DNA of 13,563 nucleotides from Desulfobacterales bacterium (GTDB lineage Bacteria; Desulfobacterota; Dissulfuribacteria; Dissulfuribacterales; JAMONC01), in NCBI GenBank assembly GCA_027066725.1, contig JAMONC010000115.1, positions 1 through 13,563 of the forward strand. The letters run 5' to 3'. The notes beneath the pieces were generated by a model. That model did no database searches and was not told the origin of the DNA. It saw nothing but the letters and a program-made list of their open reading frames with translations. Positions 7,098 to 13,563 of this stretch are shown here, piece by piece. The translations under genes were made by a program, and so were the position numbers. How positions within the stretch are numbered: the stretch's first letter is position 1; each line of letters begins with the position of its first letter.

Positions 7098-8069
7098 TTA
7101 TAAATCTCCACTGGATAGAGATCTTAAAATAGAAATTTTCTCTGACATATCTTGCGGTATGGGTGCAGTTATTTCAAGAAATTCTTTCTTAATAGGATGC
7201 AAAAATCTTATCCTTGCAGCATGTAACATCTGTCTTGGGAATGTAACTCTAGTTTTTTTTATAACTAAGTCTAATTGCTTACCATATACCTTATCTCCTA
7301 AAACAGGATGAGAAATTGCTGCCATGTGAACTCTTATTTGATGAGTCCTTCCAGTTAGAATTTTCACTTCAACAAGACTAGCTTTTTCAAAAGACTCCTT
7401 TAGAGTCCATATACTTACCGCCTCTCTTCCACCTTCACAAGGAGCATACATTTTTTTTCTATCTATTGGATGCCTTCCTATAGGGAGGTCTATACGGCCA
7501 GAAATATCTCTCATCCTTCCTCTTACAAGGGCAATATAATATTTATCTATCTTAGAAGCTTTAAAATCCTGTGATAGCCTTTGATGGGTAATATCATTTT
7601 TAGCTATTAATAATACTCCAGATGTGTCCTTATCTAAACGATGTACAATACCAGGCCTTAATACACCCCCTATCCCTGATAAATCTCTACAATGAGCTAT
7701 AAGTGCATGCACTAATGTTTTATCCTCATTACCTGCGCCAGGATGAACAACAAGTCCTGCAGGTTTATTTAATACAATAAGATTTTCATCTTCATAAAGG
7801 ATATCTAAAGGAAGTTTTATTGGTTTTATGTCTAATGATTTGTTAGGAGGTATCCTAACAATAATTTTATCTCCAGCCTTTAATTTAAGACTGGCACTTA
7901 TAGGTCTTTTTGATAAAAGTTCTACATTTCCTAATTCTATAAGCTTTTTTATTCTAGATCTAGATAAGTTAAGATCTTTACATGTAGCTAAGAACTTATC
8001 TAGTCTTTGCCCTATTGCACTATTTGGTACTTCAATTATATGGTCTTTAGATTTTGTTATACTAGACAA
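7098..8069 (-). CDS. rluD: RluD-family 23S rRNA pseudouridine synthase
   Basis: This 323-residue RluA/RluC/RluD-type synthase isomerises uridines in large-subunit rRNA. An S4 RNA-binding domain (about 18-75, GQRLDKFLA at 20-28) precedes the catalytic domain. The active site is HRLDKDTSG (143-151) with Asp146 as nucleophile. NKPAGLVVHPG (101-111), GRTHQIRVH (240-248) and HPVLGDKVYG (254-263) are also family blocks. The only plausible start is a TTG at 8069: no in-frame ATG or GTG precedes the conserved S4 opening, and the Shine-Dalgarno (AAGAAAG) is weak, so expression may depend on coupling with carD 11 bases upstream. RluD is the best fit given the S4 domain and length; RluC is possible. Confidence 0.92.
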   Translation of the reverse strand: MSSITKSKDHIIEVPNSAIGQRLDKFLATCKDLNLSRSRIKKLIELGNVELLSKRPISASLKLKAGDKIIVRIPPNKSLDIKPIKLPLDILYEDENLIVLNKPAGLVVHPGAGNEDKTLVHALIAHCRDLSGIGGVLRPGIVHRLDKDTSGVLLIAKNDITHQRLSQDFKASKIDKYYIALVRGRMRDISGRIDLPIGRHPIDRKKMYAPCEGGREAVSIWTLKESFEKASLVEVKILTGRTHQIRVHMAAISHPVLGDKVYGKQLDLVIKKTRVTFPRQMLHAARIRFLHPIKKEFLEITAPIPQDMSEKISILRSLSSGDL

Positions 8070-8080
8070 GGCTTTCTTAA

Positions 8081-8626
8081 TTAGAAATCTAGATCGCTAT
8101 CTTGTTGAATCTCTATATCCTGTTTAGGAGAGGCACCATTACCACGTTGAGAAAATATAGCTTCAATATCCTTTTCTATCCTTTTTTCTTCCGTGTTTTG
8201 TGCAATAGATAGTTCTTTTACTAATAATCCTTTGGCAGTATCCAGCATCTTTTTTTCACCAAAAGAAAGAGGCTTCTCCATTTGTAAAATATATAAATCT
8301 CTTAATACAGTTGCTAAATCAAATACAGAACCAGTTTTGATTTTATCCATGTATTCACGATATCTTCTATTCCAAGTTTGAGGAGTAAATTCAACATCTT
8401 TCTCTTTTAAAATTGCATATACTTCTTCTACCTGTTTGTCATTTATAATACTACGCAAACCTACTTGTTTAGCATTATTCTTAGGAATCATTATTTTCAT
8501 ATCATTTTCTAAAATACGCATGATGTAAAATGTTTGTTCAACACCACCTATAACTTTCTCTTCTATAGATTCTATTATACCTACTCCATGAGCAGGATAG
8601 ACAGCTAAATCACCAACACTAAACAT
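8081..8626 (-). CDS. carD: CarD-family transcriptional regulator (RNA polymerase-binding)
   Basis: CarD/CdnL proteins bind the RNA polymerase beta subunit and stabilise open promoter complexes, especially at rRNA and housekeeping promoters. The 181-residue protein starts with the Tudor-like RNAP-interaction domain (about 1-65: VGDLAVYPAHGVGIIESIEE, then MKIMIPKNNAKQVGLR). A helical DNA-binding domain follows (about 66-160) with TPQTWNRRYREYMDKIKTG. Trp85 sits where the mycobacterial CarD tryptophan wedges into the upstream edge of the bubble. After about 160 there is a polar, acidic tail (ending DSDLDF) not typical of the core family. The ATG follows GGGGAGG at about nine bases. It heads a run with rluD (11 bases away) and plsC. 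Family call is secure. Confidence 0.94.
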   Translation of the reverse strand: MFSVGDLAVYPAHGVGIIESIEEKVIGGVEQTFYIMRILENDMKIMIPKNNAKQVGLRSIINDKQVEEVYAILKEKDVEFTPQTWNRRYREYMDKIKTGSVFDLATVLRDLYILQMEKPLSFGEKKMLDTAKGLLVKELSIAQNTEEKRIEKDIEAIFSQRGNGASPKQDIEIQQDSDLDF

Positions 8627-8801
8627 TTCCTATAGCCTCCCCTCTTAGGGTTAAAGTTGATCAAGAAAGAAAAAATAATACTTTCCCATTTCAAAATATA
8701 ATACATGATTTTTCCTATTTTGAAAACCTATAATTAACAATAAAAACAGACAATCAAGTAATGAATTTATTCTAAAAATTAGAAATACAATCAATAAAAG
8801 G
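8627..8801. promoter_or_regulatory. carD upstream region: candidate promoters and two dyads
   Basis: Leftward promoter candidates are TTGATT (8752-8757) with a 17-base spacer to ATTATA (8729-8734), and TTTTCA (8721-8726) with a 17-base spacer to TATTAT (8698-8703). A perfect 10-bp inverted repeat, TTTCAAAATA (8689-8698) and TATTTTGAAA (8716-8725), brackets the second candidate. A second perfect dyad, TTCTAA-AAA-TTAGAA (8770-8784), lies nearer the macro-domain gene stop. No strong terminator for the upstream macro gene is visible. The signals are seen directly; their use is inference. Confidence 0.38.
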
Positions 8802-9332
8802 TTATGCTTTTAAAGCTCTATAAAATGCGTTATATGTAGTATCATTAAATAGAACTAATCTGATTTCTTTTAGATTATTTGGATAAGTTCTTAAGAATTT
8901 CTTTATACTATTTATTGCAATATTTGCTGCTTCTTCAATTGGATATCCATATACACCACAACTTATAGCAGGAAACGCAATACTACTAGCATTTAACTTA
9001 TTTGCTAACTTAAGACTATTTATATAGCAATTAGAGAGAAGTTTTTCCTCATTTTTAAAACCACCTTGCCATATTGGACCAACAGTATGAATACAATACT
9101 TAGCTTTAAGATTGCCTGCTGTTGTATAAACAGCTTCTCCTGTAGGACAGTATCCTATTTTCCTACATTCAGACATCATAGAAGGTCCTGCTGCCCTATG
9201 AATAGCACCATCTACCCCGCCCCCACCAAGCAGCCTATTGTTAGCTGCATTTACTATAATATCAACCTCTTCCTCTGTAATATCTCCTTTCTTTACAATA
9301 ATATCGACAGATCCCTCCTTAATCTTCTCCAT
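8802..9332 (-). CDS. Macro-domain protein (ADP-ribose / O-acetyl-ADP-ribose deacetylase type)
   Basis: This 176-residue protein is a single macro domain of the YmdB/MacroD class, which removes ADP-ribose from proteins or hydrolyses O-acetyl-ADP-ribose. The ADP-ribose pocket motifs are present: NAAN (28-31), LLGGGGVDGAIHRAAG (35-50) with the conserved Asp in VDG, GEAVYTTAGNL (66-76), IHTVGP (82-87) and FPAISCGVYGYP (120-131). I chose ATG at 9332 because GAGGTGA lies five bases upstream; a GTG at 9341 would add three residues, but the same AGAGG then abuts the start codon. It follows the VanZ-like gene by 20 bases and is probably cotranscribed with it. No ADP-ribosyltransferase or toxin gene is visible nearby, so a metabolic or general repair role is more likely than a toxin-antitoxin role. 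Family call is strong; substrate is unknown. Confidence 0.92.
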   Translation of the reverse strand: MEKIKEGSVDIIVKKGDITEEEVDIIVNAANNRLLGGGGVDGAIHRAAGPSMMSECRKIGYCPTGEAVYTTAGNLKAKYCIHTVGPIWQGGFKNEEKLLSNCYINSLKLANKLNASSIAFPAISCGVYGYPIEEAANIAINSIKKFLRTYPNNLKEIRLVLFNDTTYNAFYRALKA

Positions 9333-9352
9333 AATCTTCACCTCTTATTGAC

Positions 9353-9736
9353 TCATGGGTGCTTAATATACTTTTTAACATACTTTACTATAAGAAAGAT
9401 GAGAGCTATAGTAGTTGCCCCTAAAAATGCACCTATAACATCTGCTATCCAATCTGAAGGAAGGCTCCTTCTGCCCTGGACAAAATGGAGATGAATTTCA
9501 TCCAATAGTCCATAAAAAGAGGCAAATACTGTTCCTTGAAAAAGGGATGCTCCCATACTACTTTTCCCTGTATAACGCCATAAAAATATTAACATACTAA
9601 GCCCAGCATATACTAAGCCATGAATTAAACTGGGATCCAGATCAGAACATATATGTGGAAGCTTATAGGCAGGGATGCTAGATGCACCAAATATAAAGCC
9701 AGCATACATTATGCTTAATGCAAGAAAGATATCCAT
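9353..9736 (-). CDS. VanZ-like family membrane protein
   Basis: This small 127-residue integral membrane protein has about four hydrophobic segments (roughly 2-20, 36-54, 62-78 and 97-117). The VanZ-type signature is at 75-103: YGLLDEIHLHFVQGRR followed by SDWIADVIGAFLG, with the conserved Asp-Glu-x-His and a downstream Asp. An upstream DPSLIHGLVYAGL block (34-46) also fits. Despite the name, most VanZ-like proteins are not linked to glycopeptide resistance, and none of the van resistance genes are present here. The ATG has GAGGT about five bases upstream. It is the first gene leftward of the divergent region and precedes the macro-domain gene by 20 bases. Function is unknown, possibly related to the envelope. 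Confidence 0.85.
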   Translation of the reverse strand: MDIFLALSIMYAGFIFGASSIPAYKLPHICSDLDPSLIHGLVYAGLSMLIFLWRYTGKSSMGASLFQGTVFASFYGLLDEIHLHFVQGRRSLPSDWIADVIGAFLGATTIALIFLIVKYVKKYIKHP

Positions 9737-9760
9737 TTTTACCTCTAAGTATTCTTCTTA

Positions 9761-9789
9761 CTTGACTCTCTAGATAGATTAAACTAAGA
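9761..9789 (+). promoter_or_regulatory. Candidate promoter for lysS
   Basis: TTGACT (9761-9766), a 17-base spacer and TAAGAA (9784-9789) point rightward in the divergent vanZ/lysS region. The -35 is good but the -10 is weak. The transcript would carry a leader of about 60 bases that includes a small hairpin (ATCTT-TATG-AAGAT). No tRNA-sensing T-box is evident. I found no equally good leftward promoter for the VanZ-like gene. Confidence 0.35.
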
Positions 9790-9856
9790 ATGTGTGTTTG
9801 TCAGCTATATGGATCTTTATGAAGATATGTTTAGAAATATTTATAGGGAGTAAATT

Positions 9857-11362
9857 ATGGCAGATAATAAAAAACAACAAAGTGAAAGCGTCATAATTAA
9901 ACAAAGACGTCAAAAGGCAAAAGAGTTGGAAGAGTTAGGGATAAATCTTTATCCTAATAACGTAAAAAGAGCAGAAATTGCATCTGCAATTCATAAGATA
10001 TATGACTCTTATGACAACGAGGCTCTTAGCAGGTTAGAACTTAGCTTTAGAGTGGCAGGAAGGATAATGGCTCTTAGGCGTTTTGGGAAAGCCACCTTTT
10101 TTGATATCCATGATCATACAGGTAAGATGCAGATACATGTTCAAAGAGACACCATAGGAAAAGAAGAATATAAAATATTTAAAAAATTTGATATAGGAGA
10201 TATTGTTGAAGCTCAAGGGAAGCTATTTAAAACCAAAACCGGGGAACTAACTATAGAGGCAGAAAAAGTTCGGCTTGTAACTAAATCCTTATACCCACTT
10301 CCTGAGAAATATCATGGACTTACAGATAAAGAGCTTAGATACAGGCAAAGATACCTCGATCTAATTATGAATCCAGAAGTAAGAGAAACATTTAGAAAAA
10401 GATCTAAGATTATTCAACTCGTTAGAGAATATTTTACTTCAAATGGTTTTTTAGAAGTAGAAACCCCTATGATGCAAACCATTGTAGGAGGAGCTACTGC
10501 AAGGCCCTTTGTAACACATCATAATGCTCTAGATATAGATCTTTTCTTAAGAATTGCACCAGAGTTATCTTTAAAAAGACTTTTAGTTGGGCACATGGAT
10601 AAGGTATTTGAACTAAACCGTAATTTTAGAAATGAAGGAATAAGTATTCAACATAACCCTGAATTTACTATGTTAGAATTTTATGAAAGTTATGCTACTT
10701 ATGAAGACCTAATTATTAGAACAGAAGAACTATTTGAGTTTATATCAAAAGAACTCAATAGTGAAAAACTAGTGATTAACTATCAGGGAAAAGAGATCTC
10801 ATTTAAAAGGCCTTGGAAAAAAATGACAATGGAGGAGGCTCTTATTGAAATAGGAAATATTTCAAAGGAGGATTTAAAAAATAGAGAGAAGCTACTTTCA
10901 TATGCTAAAGAGTTAGAAATACCTATTTCTGGCCAAGAAAGTACCGGAAAGCTTTGGGCAAAACTCTTTGATGAATTAGTTGAGCCAAAGCTTATTCAGC
11001 CTACATTTATTACTCATTATCCTATAGATATTTCACCCCTTGCCCGCAGAAATGAACAAGACCCTAATGTAACAGATAGATTTGAGTTATTTATTGCTGG
11101 AAGAGAGATTGCAAATGCATTTTCAGAGTTAAATGATCCAAGAGATCAATTAGCAAGATTTGAAGAACAAATAAAAAATAGAGGAGATGATGAAGAAATT
11201 CCACCTGAGATAGACTATGATTTTGTAAGAGCCCTTGAGATTGGAATGCCTCCTGCAGCAGGAGAAGGAATCGGTATTGATAGACTTGTTATGTTATTTA
11301 CTGACTCTGCATCTATAAGGGATGTAATATTATTCCCACTTCTTAAACCTATACAAAAATAG
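9857..11362 (+). CDS. lysS: Lysyl-tRNA synthetase, class II
   Basis: LysS charges tRNA-Lys with lysine in the cytosol. At 501 residues it is the usual bacterial length. The N-terminal OB-fold anticodon-binding domain spans about 60-145 (VAGRIMALRRFGKATFFDI). The class II catalytic core carries motif 1 around FLEVETPMM (198-206), motif 2 FRNEGISIQHNPEF (257-270) and motif 3 GEGIGIDRLVMLF near the end. YPIDISPLAR and ANAFSELNDP belong to the lysine pocket region. The ATG is preceded by AGGGAG at about seven bases. It begins the rightward group, with the LolC/E permease starting 16 bases after its stop, an arrangement I recall from several delta-type proteobacteria. Nothing unusual is seen in the protein. 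Confidence 0.98.
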   Translation: MADNKKQQSESVIIKQRRQKAKELEELGINLYPNNVKRAEIASAIHKIYDSYDNEALSRLELSFRVAGRIMALRRFGKATFFDIHDHTGKMQIHVQRDTIGKEEYKIFKKFDIGDIVEAQGKLFKTKTGELTIEAEKVRLVTKSLYPLPEKYHGLTDKELRYRQRYLDLIMNPEVRETFRKRSKIIQLVREYFTSNGFLEVETPMMQTIVGGATARPFVTHHNALDIDLFLRIAPELSLKRLLVGHMDKVFELNRNFRNEGISIQHNPEFTMLEFYESYATYEDLIIRTEELFEFISKELNSEKLVINYQGKEISFKRPWKKMTMEEALIEIGNISKEDLKNREKLLSYAKELEIPISGQESTGKLWAKLFDELVEPKLIQPTFITHYPIDISPLARRNEQDPNVTDRFELFIAGREIANAFSELNDPRDQLARFEEQIKNRGDDEEIPPEIDYDFVRALEIGMPPAAGEGIGIDRLVMLFTDSASIRDVILFPLLKPIQK

Positions 11363-11378
11363 GTGAGGTTAAACTCTA

Positions 11379-12605
11379 GTGAACTCTTTTGAATGGTTAG
11401 TAGCACTTAGATATCTAAGAGCTAAAAAAAAGGAAGGATTTATTTCTCTTATTACATTCATATCCATTGCCGGAGTTGCTGTTGGTGTAATGGCACTAAT
11501 TGTTGTAATAGCTGTTATGGCTGGATTTGAAAACCATCTTCGAACTAAAATTTTAGGCATAACCGCTCATGTAATTGTTAGAAGTTATAATAACTCATTT
11601 GACGATGTAAAAGTACTTGAAAAAAAAATAAAAGATATAAAACTTCCTGAAGGAAATCGGTTTAATAGATTTATTGATGAATTATTTGGACGCCCATCAA
11701 ATATAAGAGTTACTGCAATTACACCTTTTGTATACATCCAAGCCCTTCTTTCTACAGGAAGTGCAGTAAGTGGTGCCTTAATAAGAGGAGTAGATCCTAA
11801 CTCTGTATCAAAAGTAATAAGCATAGGAGAAGTAGTGTCTGGGGAAGGACTATCTGCGCTAAAAGACTATGAACCAGGTACTCCTGCTCCTATTTTAATA
11901 GGCAAACAACTTGCAAAATCCTTAGGGTTATTTGTTGGAGAAAATATACAAATTATTATCCCTACTGGTACTATAAGTCCTATTGGAATGTTACCTAAAA
12001 TTAGAACAGTGCATGTAGTAGGTATTATTTCAACTGGCATGTATGAATATGATGCCTCATTAGCCTTTATTCCAATAAAAGCTGCTCAAGAGTTGATGGG
12101 ATTGGACAATAAAATCCAAGGACTTGAGATGAAGGTATCAGATATATATGGAGCAGATAAAATAGCTAAAGCAATACAAGAAAAACTTGGTTTCCCATTT
12201 TGGGTAACTGATTGGCAAAGAATGAGTAGAAATCTCTTTTCTGCTTTAAAATTAGAAAAACTTGCTATGTTTATAATACTTACTCTTATAGTTTTAGTTG
12301 CTGCATTTAATATTATAAGTACTCTTATAATGACTGTTATGGAAAAAAATAAAGATATTGCTATATTAAAAGCTATAGGTGCTACAGATAAACAAATACT
12401 TCGTATATTTATATATAATGGTTTTCTTGTAGGGTTAATAGGTACATTAATTGGCACAATAAGTGGTATTAGTATATGTGAGTTATTAAAGAAATACAAA
12501 TTTATAAAAATACCTCAAGATGTCTATTATACAAATACACTACCAATCTTATTAAATACGTCTGATGTAATTATTATCGCCACAAGTGCTATATTAATTT
12601 TTTAG
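11379..12605 (+). CDS. lolC: Lipoprotein-releasing ABC permease (LolC/LolE family), C-terminus cut off by a frameshift
   Basis: LolC/E permeases form, with LolD, the inner-membrane transporter that extracts lipoproteins for transfer to the outer membrane. The reading frame gives 408 residues. An N-terminal membrane helix (about 24-49, ITFISIAGVAVGVMALIVV) is followed by a large periplasmic domain (about 50-290). FtsX-type helices follow at about 295-320 and 343-370, with the family segment MEKNKDIAILKAIGAT between (321-336). The last helix, starting near 395, is cut by TAG at 12603-12605 in a T run. The expected tail LATLYPAHQAAKINPATALRTG follows in the -1 frame. One extra T would give a 430-residue protein. 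The GTG start has GAGG about ten bases upstream and family-typical MNSFEWLVALRYL. A single LolC/E gene here fits species with a homodimeric LolF-like permease; a second copy could be elsewhere. Confidence 0.9.
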   Translation: MNSFEWLVALRYLRAKKKEGFISLITFISIAGVAVGVMALIVVIAVMAGFENHLRTKILGITAHVIVRSYNNSFDDVKVLEKKIKDIKLPEGNRFNRFIDELFGRPSNIRVTAITPFVYIQALLSTGSAVSGALIRGVDPNSVSKVISIGEVVSGEGLSALKDYEPGTPAPILIGKQLAKSLGLFVGENIQIIIPTGTISPIGMLPKIRTVHVVGIISTGMYEYDASLAFIPIKAAQELMGLDNKIQGLEMKVSDIYGADKIAKAIQEKLGFPFWVTDWQRMSRNLFSALKLEKLAMFIILTLIVLVAAFNIISTLIMTVMEKNKDIAILKAIGATDKQILRIFIYNGFLVGLIGTLIGTISGISICELLKKYKFIKIPQDVYYTNTLPILLNTSDVIIIATSAILIF

Positions 12606-12670
12606 CGACTCTTTATCCTGCACACCAAGCAGCTAAAATAAATCCAGCTACTGCATTAAGAACGGGATAA
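12598..12670 (+). pseudogene. lolC: Out-of-frame 3' end of lolC after a T6 run
   Basis: From 12602 the -1 frame reads TTA GCG ACT CTT TAT CCT and on to TAA at 12668-12670, encoding LATLYPAHQAAKINPATALRTG. This is the usual cytosolic C-terminus of LolC/E permeases (compare YPA..AA.I.P..ALR). It joins exactly to the truncated ORF if the six T at 12598-12603 were seven. It may be a real indel, a homopolymer sequencing or assembly error, or a slippage site (tRNA-Phe on TTT next to TAG, or RNA polymerase slippage on T6). Confidence 0.85.
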
Positions 12671-12790
12671 TCTATATGATAACTTTAGAAAATAAAACCT
12701 GTCCTTGCTTAAATAAATTATTGAACGAGATAACAATATTTGTTATTGGTGAGCAGCATATAATTTCTATTTTTTAATACTTTTGAAATT
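12671..12790 (+). promoter_or_regulatory. lolC-lolD gap with 17-bp dyad, TATAAT box and a 33-codon ORF
   Basis: The gap is 120 bases, long for genes that usually touch or overlap. It contains a perfect dyad ATAACAA-TAT-TTGTTAT (12730-12746), followed 12 bases later by an exact TATAAT (12759-12764). No good -35 sits at 17 bases; that position falls within the dyad. An ATG at 12676 opens a 33-codon frame to TAA at 12775-12777 (peptide begins MITLENKTCPC), 13 bases before lolD, with only a weak GGGA upstream. It may be a leader ORF or chance. The region plausibly holds a lolD promoter with operator. Confidence 0.35.
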
Positions 12791-13528
12791 ATGAAAAACA
12801 GCAAAAATGTAGCCGCCTTAGAAGTTAGATCTCTGTTTAAATCATTCCGTTGCGACGGACAAGAAGTAAGTGTCTTAAAAGACATAAACTGTAAAATAAT
12901 GCCAGGTGAAATAGTAGGTATTGTGGGAGCATCTGGAGTAGGAAAAACTACTTTTTTACATATACTTGGGACCTTAGATAGGCCTTCATCAGGAGAAGTC
13001 AAGCACTTTGGTAAAAATGTATTTTTATGGTCCGACAATAAGTTATCAAAATTTAGAAACAAAGAAATAGGATTTGTATTTCAATTTCACTATTTATTAC
13101 CAGAGTTTTCTACATTGGAAAATGTAATGATGCCGTGTTTAATTTCTGGTAGCAAAAAAGAGATAGCCTATGAAAGGGCATCAAAAATATTAGAAGAGTT
13201 AGGACTTAAAAACAAATTCAATATGCCTGTTAATCAATTATCCGGTGGAGAACAACAAAGAGTGGCCTTGGCAAGGGCATTGGTTCAATCTCCAAAGATA
13301 GTATTAGCAGATGAGCCCACAGGTAATTTAGATGAAACTAGCGGAGAAAAAGTCATAGAGCTGATGCTTGATCTTAATAAAAAATATCATACAACATTAA
13401 TTATTGTTACACATAACTTATCACTTGCAAAAAAAATGGATAGATGTTTAGGACTTACACATGGCAAAATCGTAGAATTATCTACAGATGAATTAAAGGA
13501 CTTTGGTGTAGGAGCTTGGAAAAATTGA
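12791..13528 (+). CDS. lolD: Lipoprotein-releasing system ATP-binding protein
   Basis: LolD is the cytosolic ATPase that powers the LolC/E permease. The 245-residue protein has a complete ABC ATPase set: Walker A GASGVGKTT (46-54), Q-loop FQFHYLLPEFSTLENVMMP (97-115, Gln98), signature LSGGEQQR (150-157), Walker B VLADEPTGNLD (171-181, Glu175) and switch His208 in VTHNL. The pattern is that of the LolD/MacB/FtsE subgroup, and the lolC neighbour settles the choice. The ATG at 12791 lacks a recognisable Shine-Dalgarno (the upstream bases are AATACTTTTGAAATT), and no other in-frame start exists before the conserved beginning, so initiation is weak or depends on an upstream ORF. A short C-terminal extension (DELKDFGVGAWKN) is slightly beyond the usual end. 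Identification is strong. Confidence 0.94.
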   Translation: MKNSKNVAALEVRSLFKSFRCDGQEVSVLKDINCKIMPGEIVGIVGASGVGKTTFLHILGTLDRPSSGEVKHFGKNVFLWSDNKLSKFRNKEIGFVFQFHYLLPEFSTLENVMMPCLISGSKKEIAYERASKILEELGLKNKFNMPVNQLSGGEQQRVALARALVQSPKIVLADEPTGNLDETSGEKVIELMLDLNKKYHTTLIIVTHNLSLAKKMDRCLGLTHGKIVELSTDELKDFGVGAWKN

Positions 13529-13549
13529 TAAATGGGAGTTATTGTATAA

Positions 13550-13563
13550 ATGATACAAAATTA
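13550..13563 (+). CDS. Possible start of a next gene, cut by the window edge
   Basis: An ATG at 13550 opens M-I-Q-N and runs off the end. GGGAG lies about 11 bases upstream and the spacing from the lolD stop is 21 bases, both compatible with an operon continuation. In many delta-type proteobacteria an outer-membrane assembly gene (bamA) follows lolD, but four codons cannot show that. Confidence 0.22.

Noticed and set aside
8802..9332. Toxin-antitoxin system of the DarT/DarG type based on the macro domain
   Set aside because: The domain is the YmdB/MacroD kind and there is no adjacent DarT-like ADP-ribosyltransferase; the neighbour is a VanZ-like membrane protein.
9066..9494. Plus-strand ORF of 142 codons opposite the macro-domain and VanZ-like genes
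   Set aside because: It lies antisense to two genes with clear family motifs, has a Cys/Ser-rich composition typical of shadow frames, and has no recognisable domain.
9353..9736. Glycopeptide resistance locus suggested by the VanZ-like gene
   Set aside because: No vanA/B ligase, vanH, vanX or vanRS genes are present, and VanZ-like proteins occur widely without resistance.
12086..12499. Minus-strand ORF of 137 codons within lolC
   Set aside because: It is antisense to the conserved FtsX-type helices of the permease and has no ribosome site or family features.
12598..12604. TTTTTTA as a classic -1 slippery heptamer of the retroviral type
   Set aside because: The heptamer is out of phase: in the incoming frame the codons are ATT TTT TAG, so tandem slippage on TTT TTA does not apply. 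Only single-tRNA or transcriptional slippage remains possible, and no downstream stem or pseudoknot is obvious.
12718..13062. Minus-strand ORF of 114 codons over the lolC-lolD gap and lolD 5' end
   Set aside because: Most of it is antisense to the Walker A region of lolD, and its sequence has no recognisable motifs.

Overview
The window reads as chromosomal DNA from an AT-rich, Gram-negative, probably anaerobic bacterium. Lipoprotein-sorting genes (lolC/E and lolD) imply an outer membrane. A DUF39-type homocysteine-forming enzyme, a type I-beta DAHP synthase of the Thermotoga kind, a CarD regulator and a rhomboid/SDH protease pair together suggest a sulfate-reducing or related lineage (Desulfobacterota / Thermodesulfobacteria-like). 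That assignment is inference from gene content, not a database match. I see no rRNA, tRNA, CRISPR array, insertion sequence or phage genes.

Layout: everything from 18 to 9736 is transcribed leftward (minus strand), and everything from 9857 to the end rightward (plus strand), with a 120-base divergent region between. In transcription order the leftward half holds four groups. (1) A VanZ-like membrane protein and a macro-domain protein. (2) carD, rluD and plsC, tightly packed. (3) A rhomboid protease and an SDH/Clp-fold membrane protease, closed by a clear intrinsic terminator at 4455-4505. (4) A small membrane protein, a membrane PAS/HisKA protein that lacks a kinase catalytic domain, aroF, then a CBS-CBS-ACT-like protein and a DUF39 sulfurtransferase. 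The last two probably also have their own promoter at 1885-1913.

The rightward half is lysS, a LolC/LolE-family permease, lolD, and perhaps the first codons of another gene at the edge. The permease is interrupted near its 3' end. A run of six T at 12598-12603 puts TAG in frame, but the usual family C-terminus continues perfectly one frame over to a TAA at 12668-12670. This is a disrupted gene, a sequencing error, or a site of slippage. Between it and lolD is an unusual 120-base gap with a perfect 17-bp dyad, a TATAAT box and a 33-codon ORF.

The points most worth following are the lolC frameshift, the split DUF39 / CBS-ACT pair (a likely sensor-regulated homocysteine branch), the truncated histidine kinase ahead of aroF, and the pair of unrelated membrane serine proteases in one operon.
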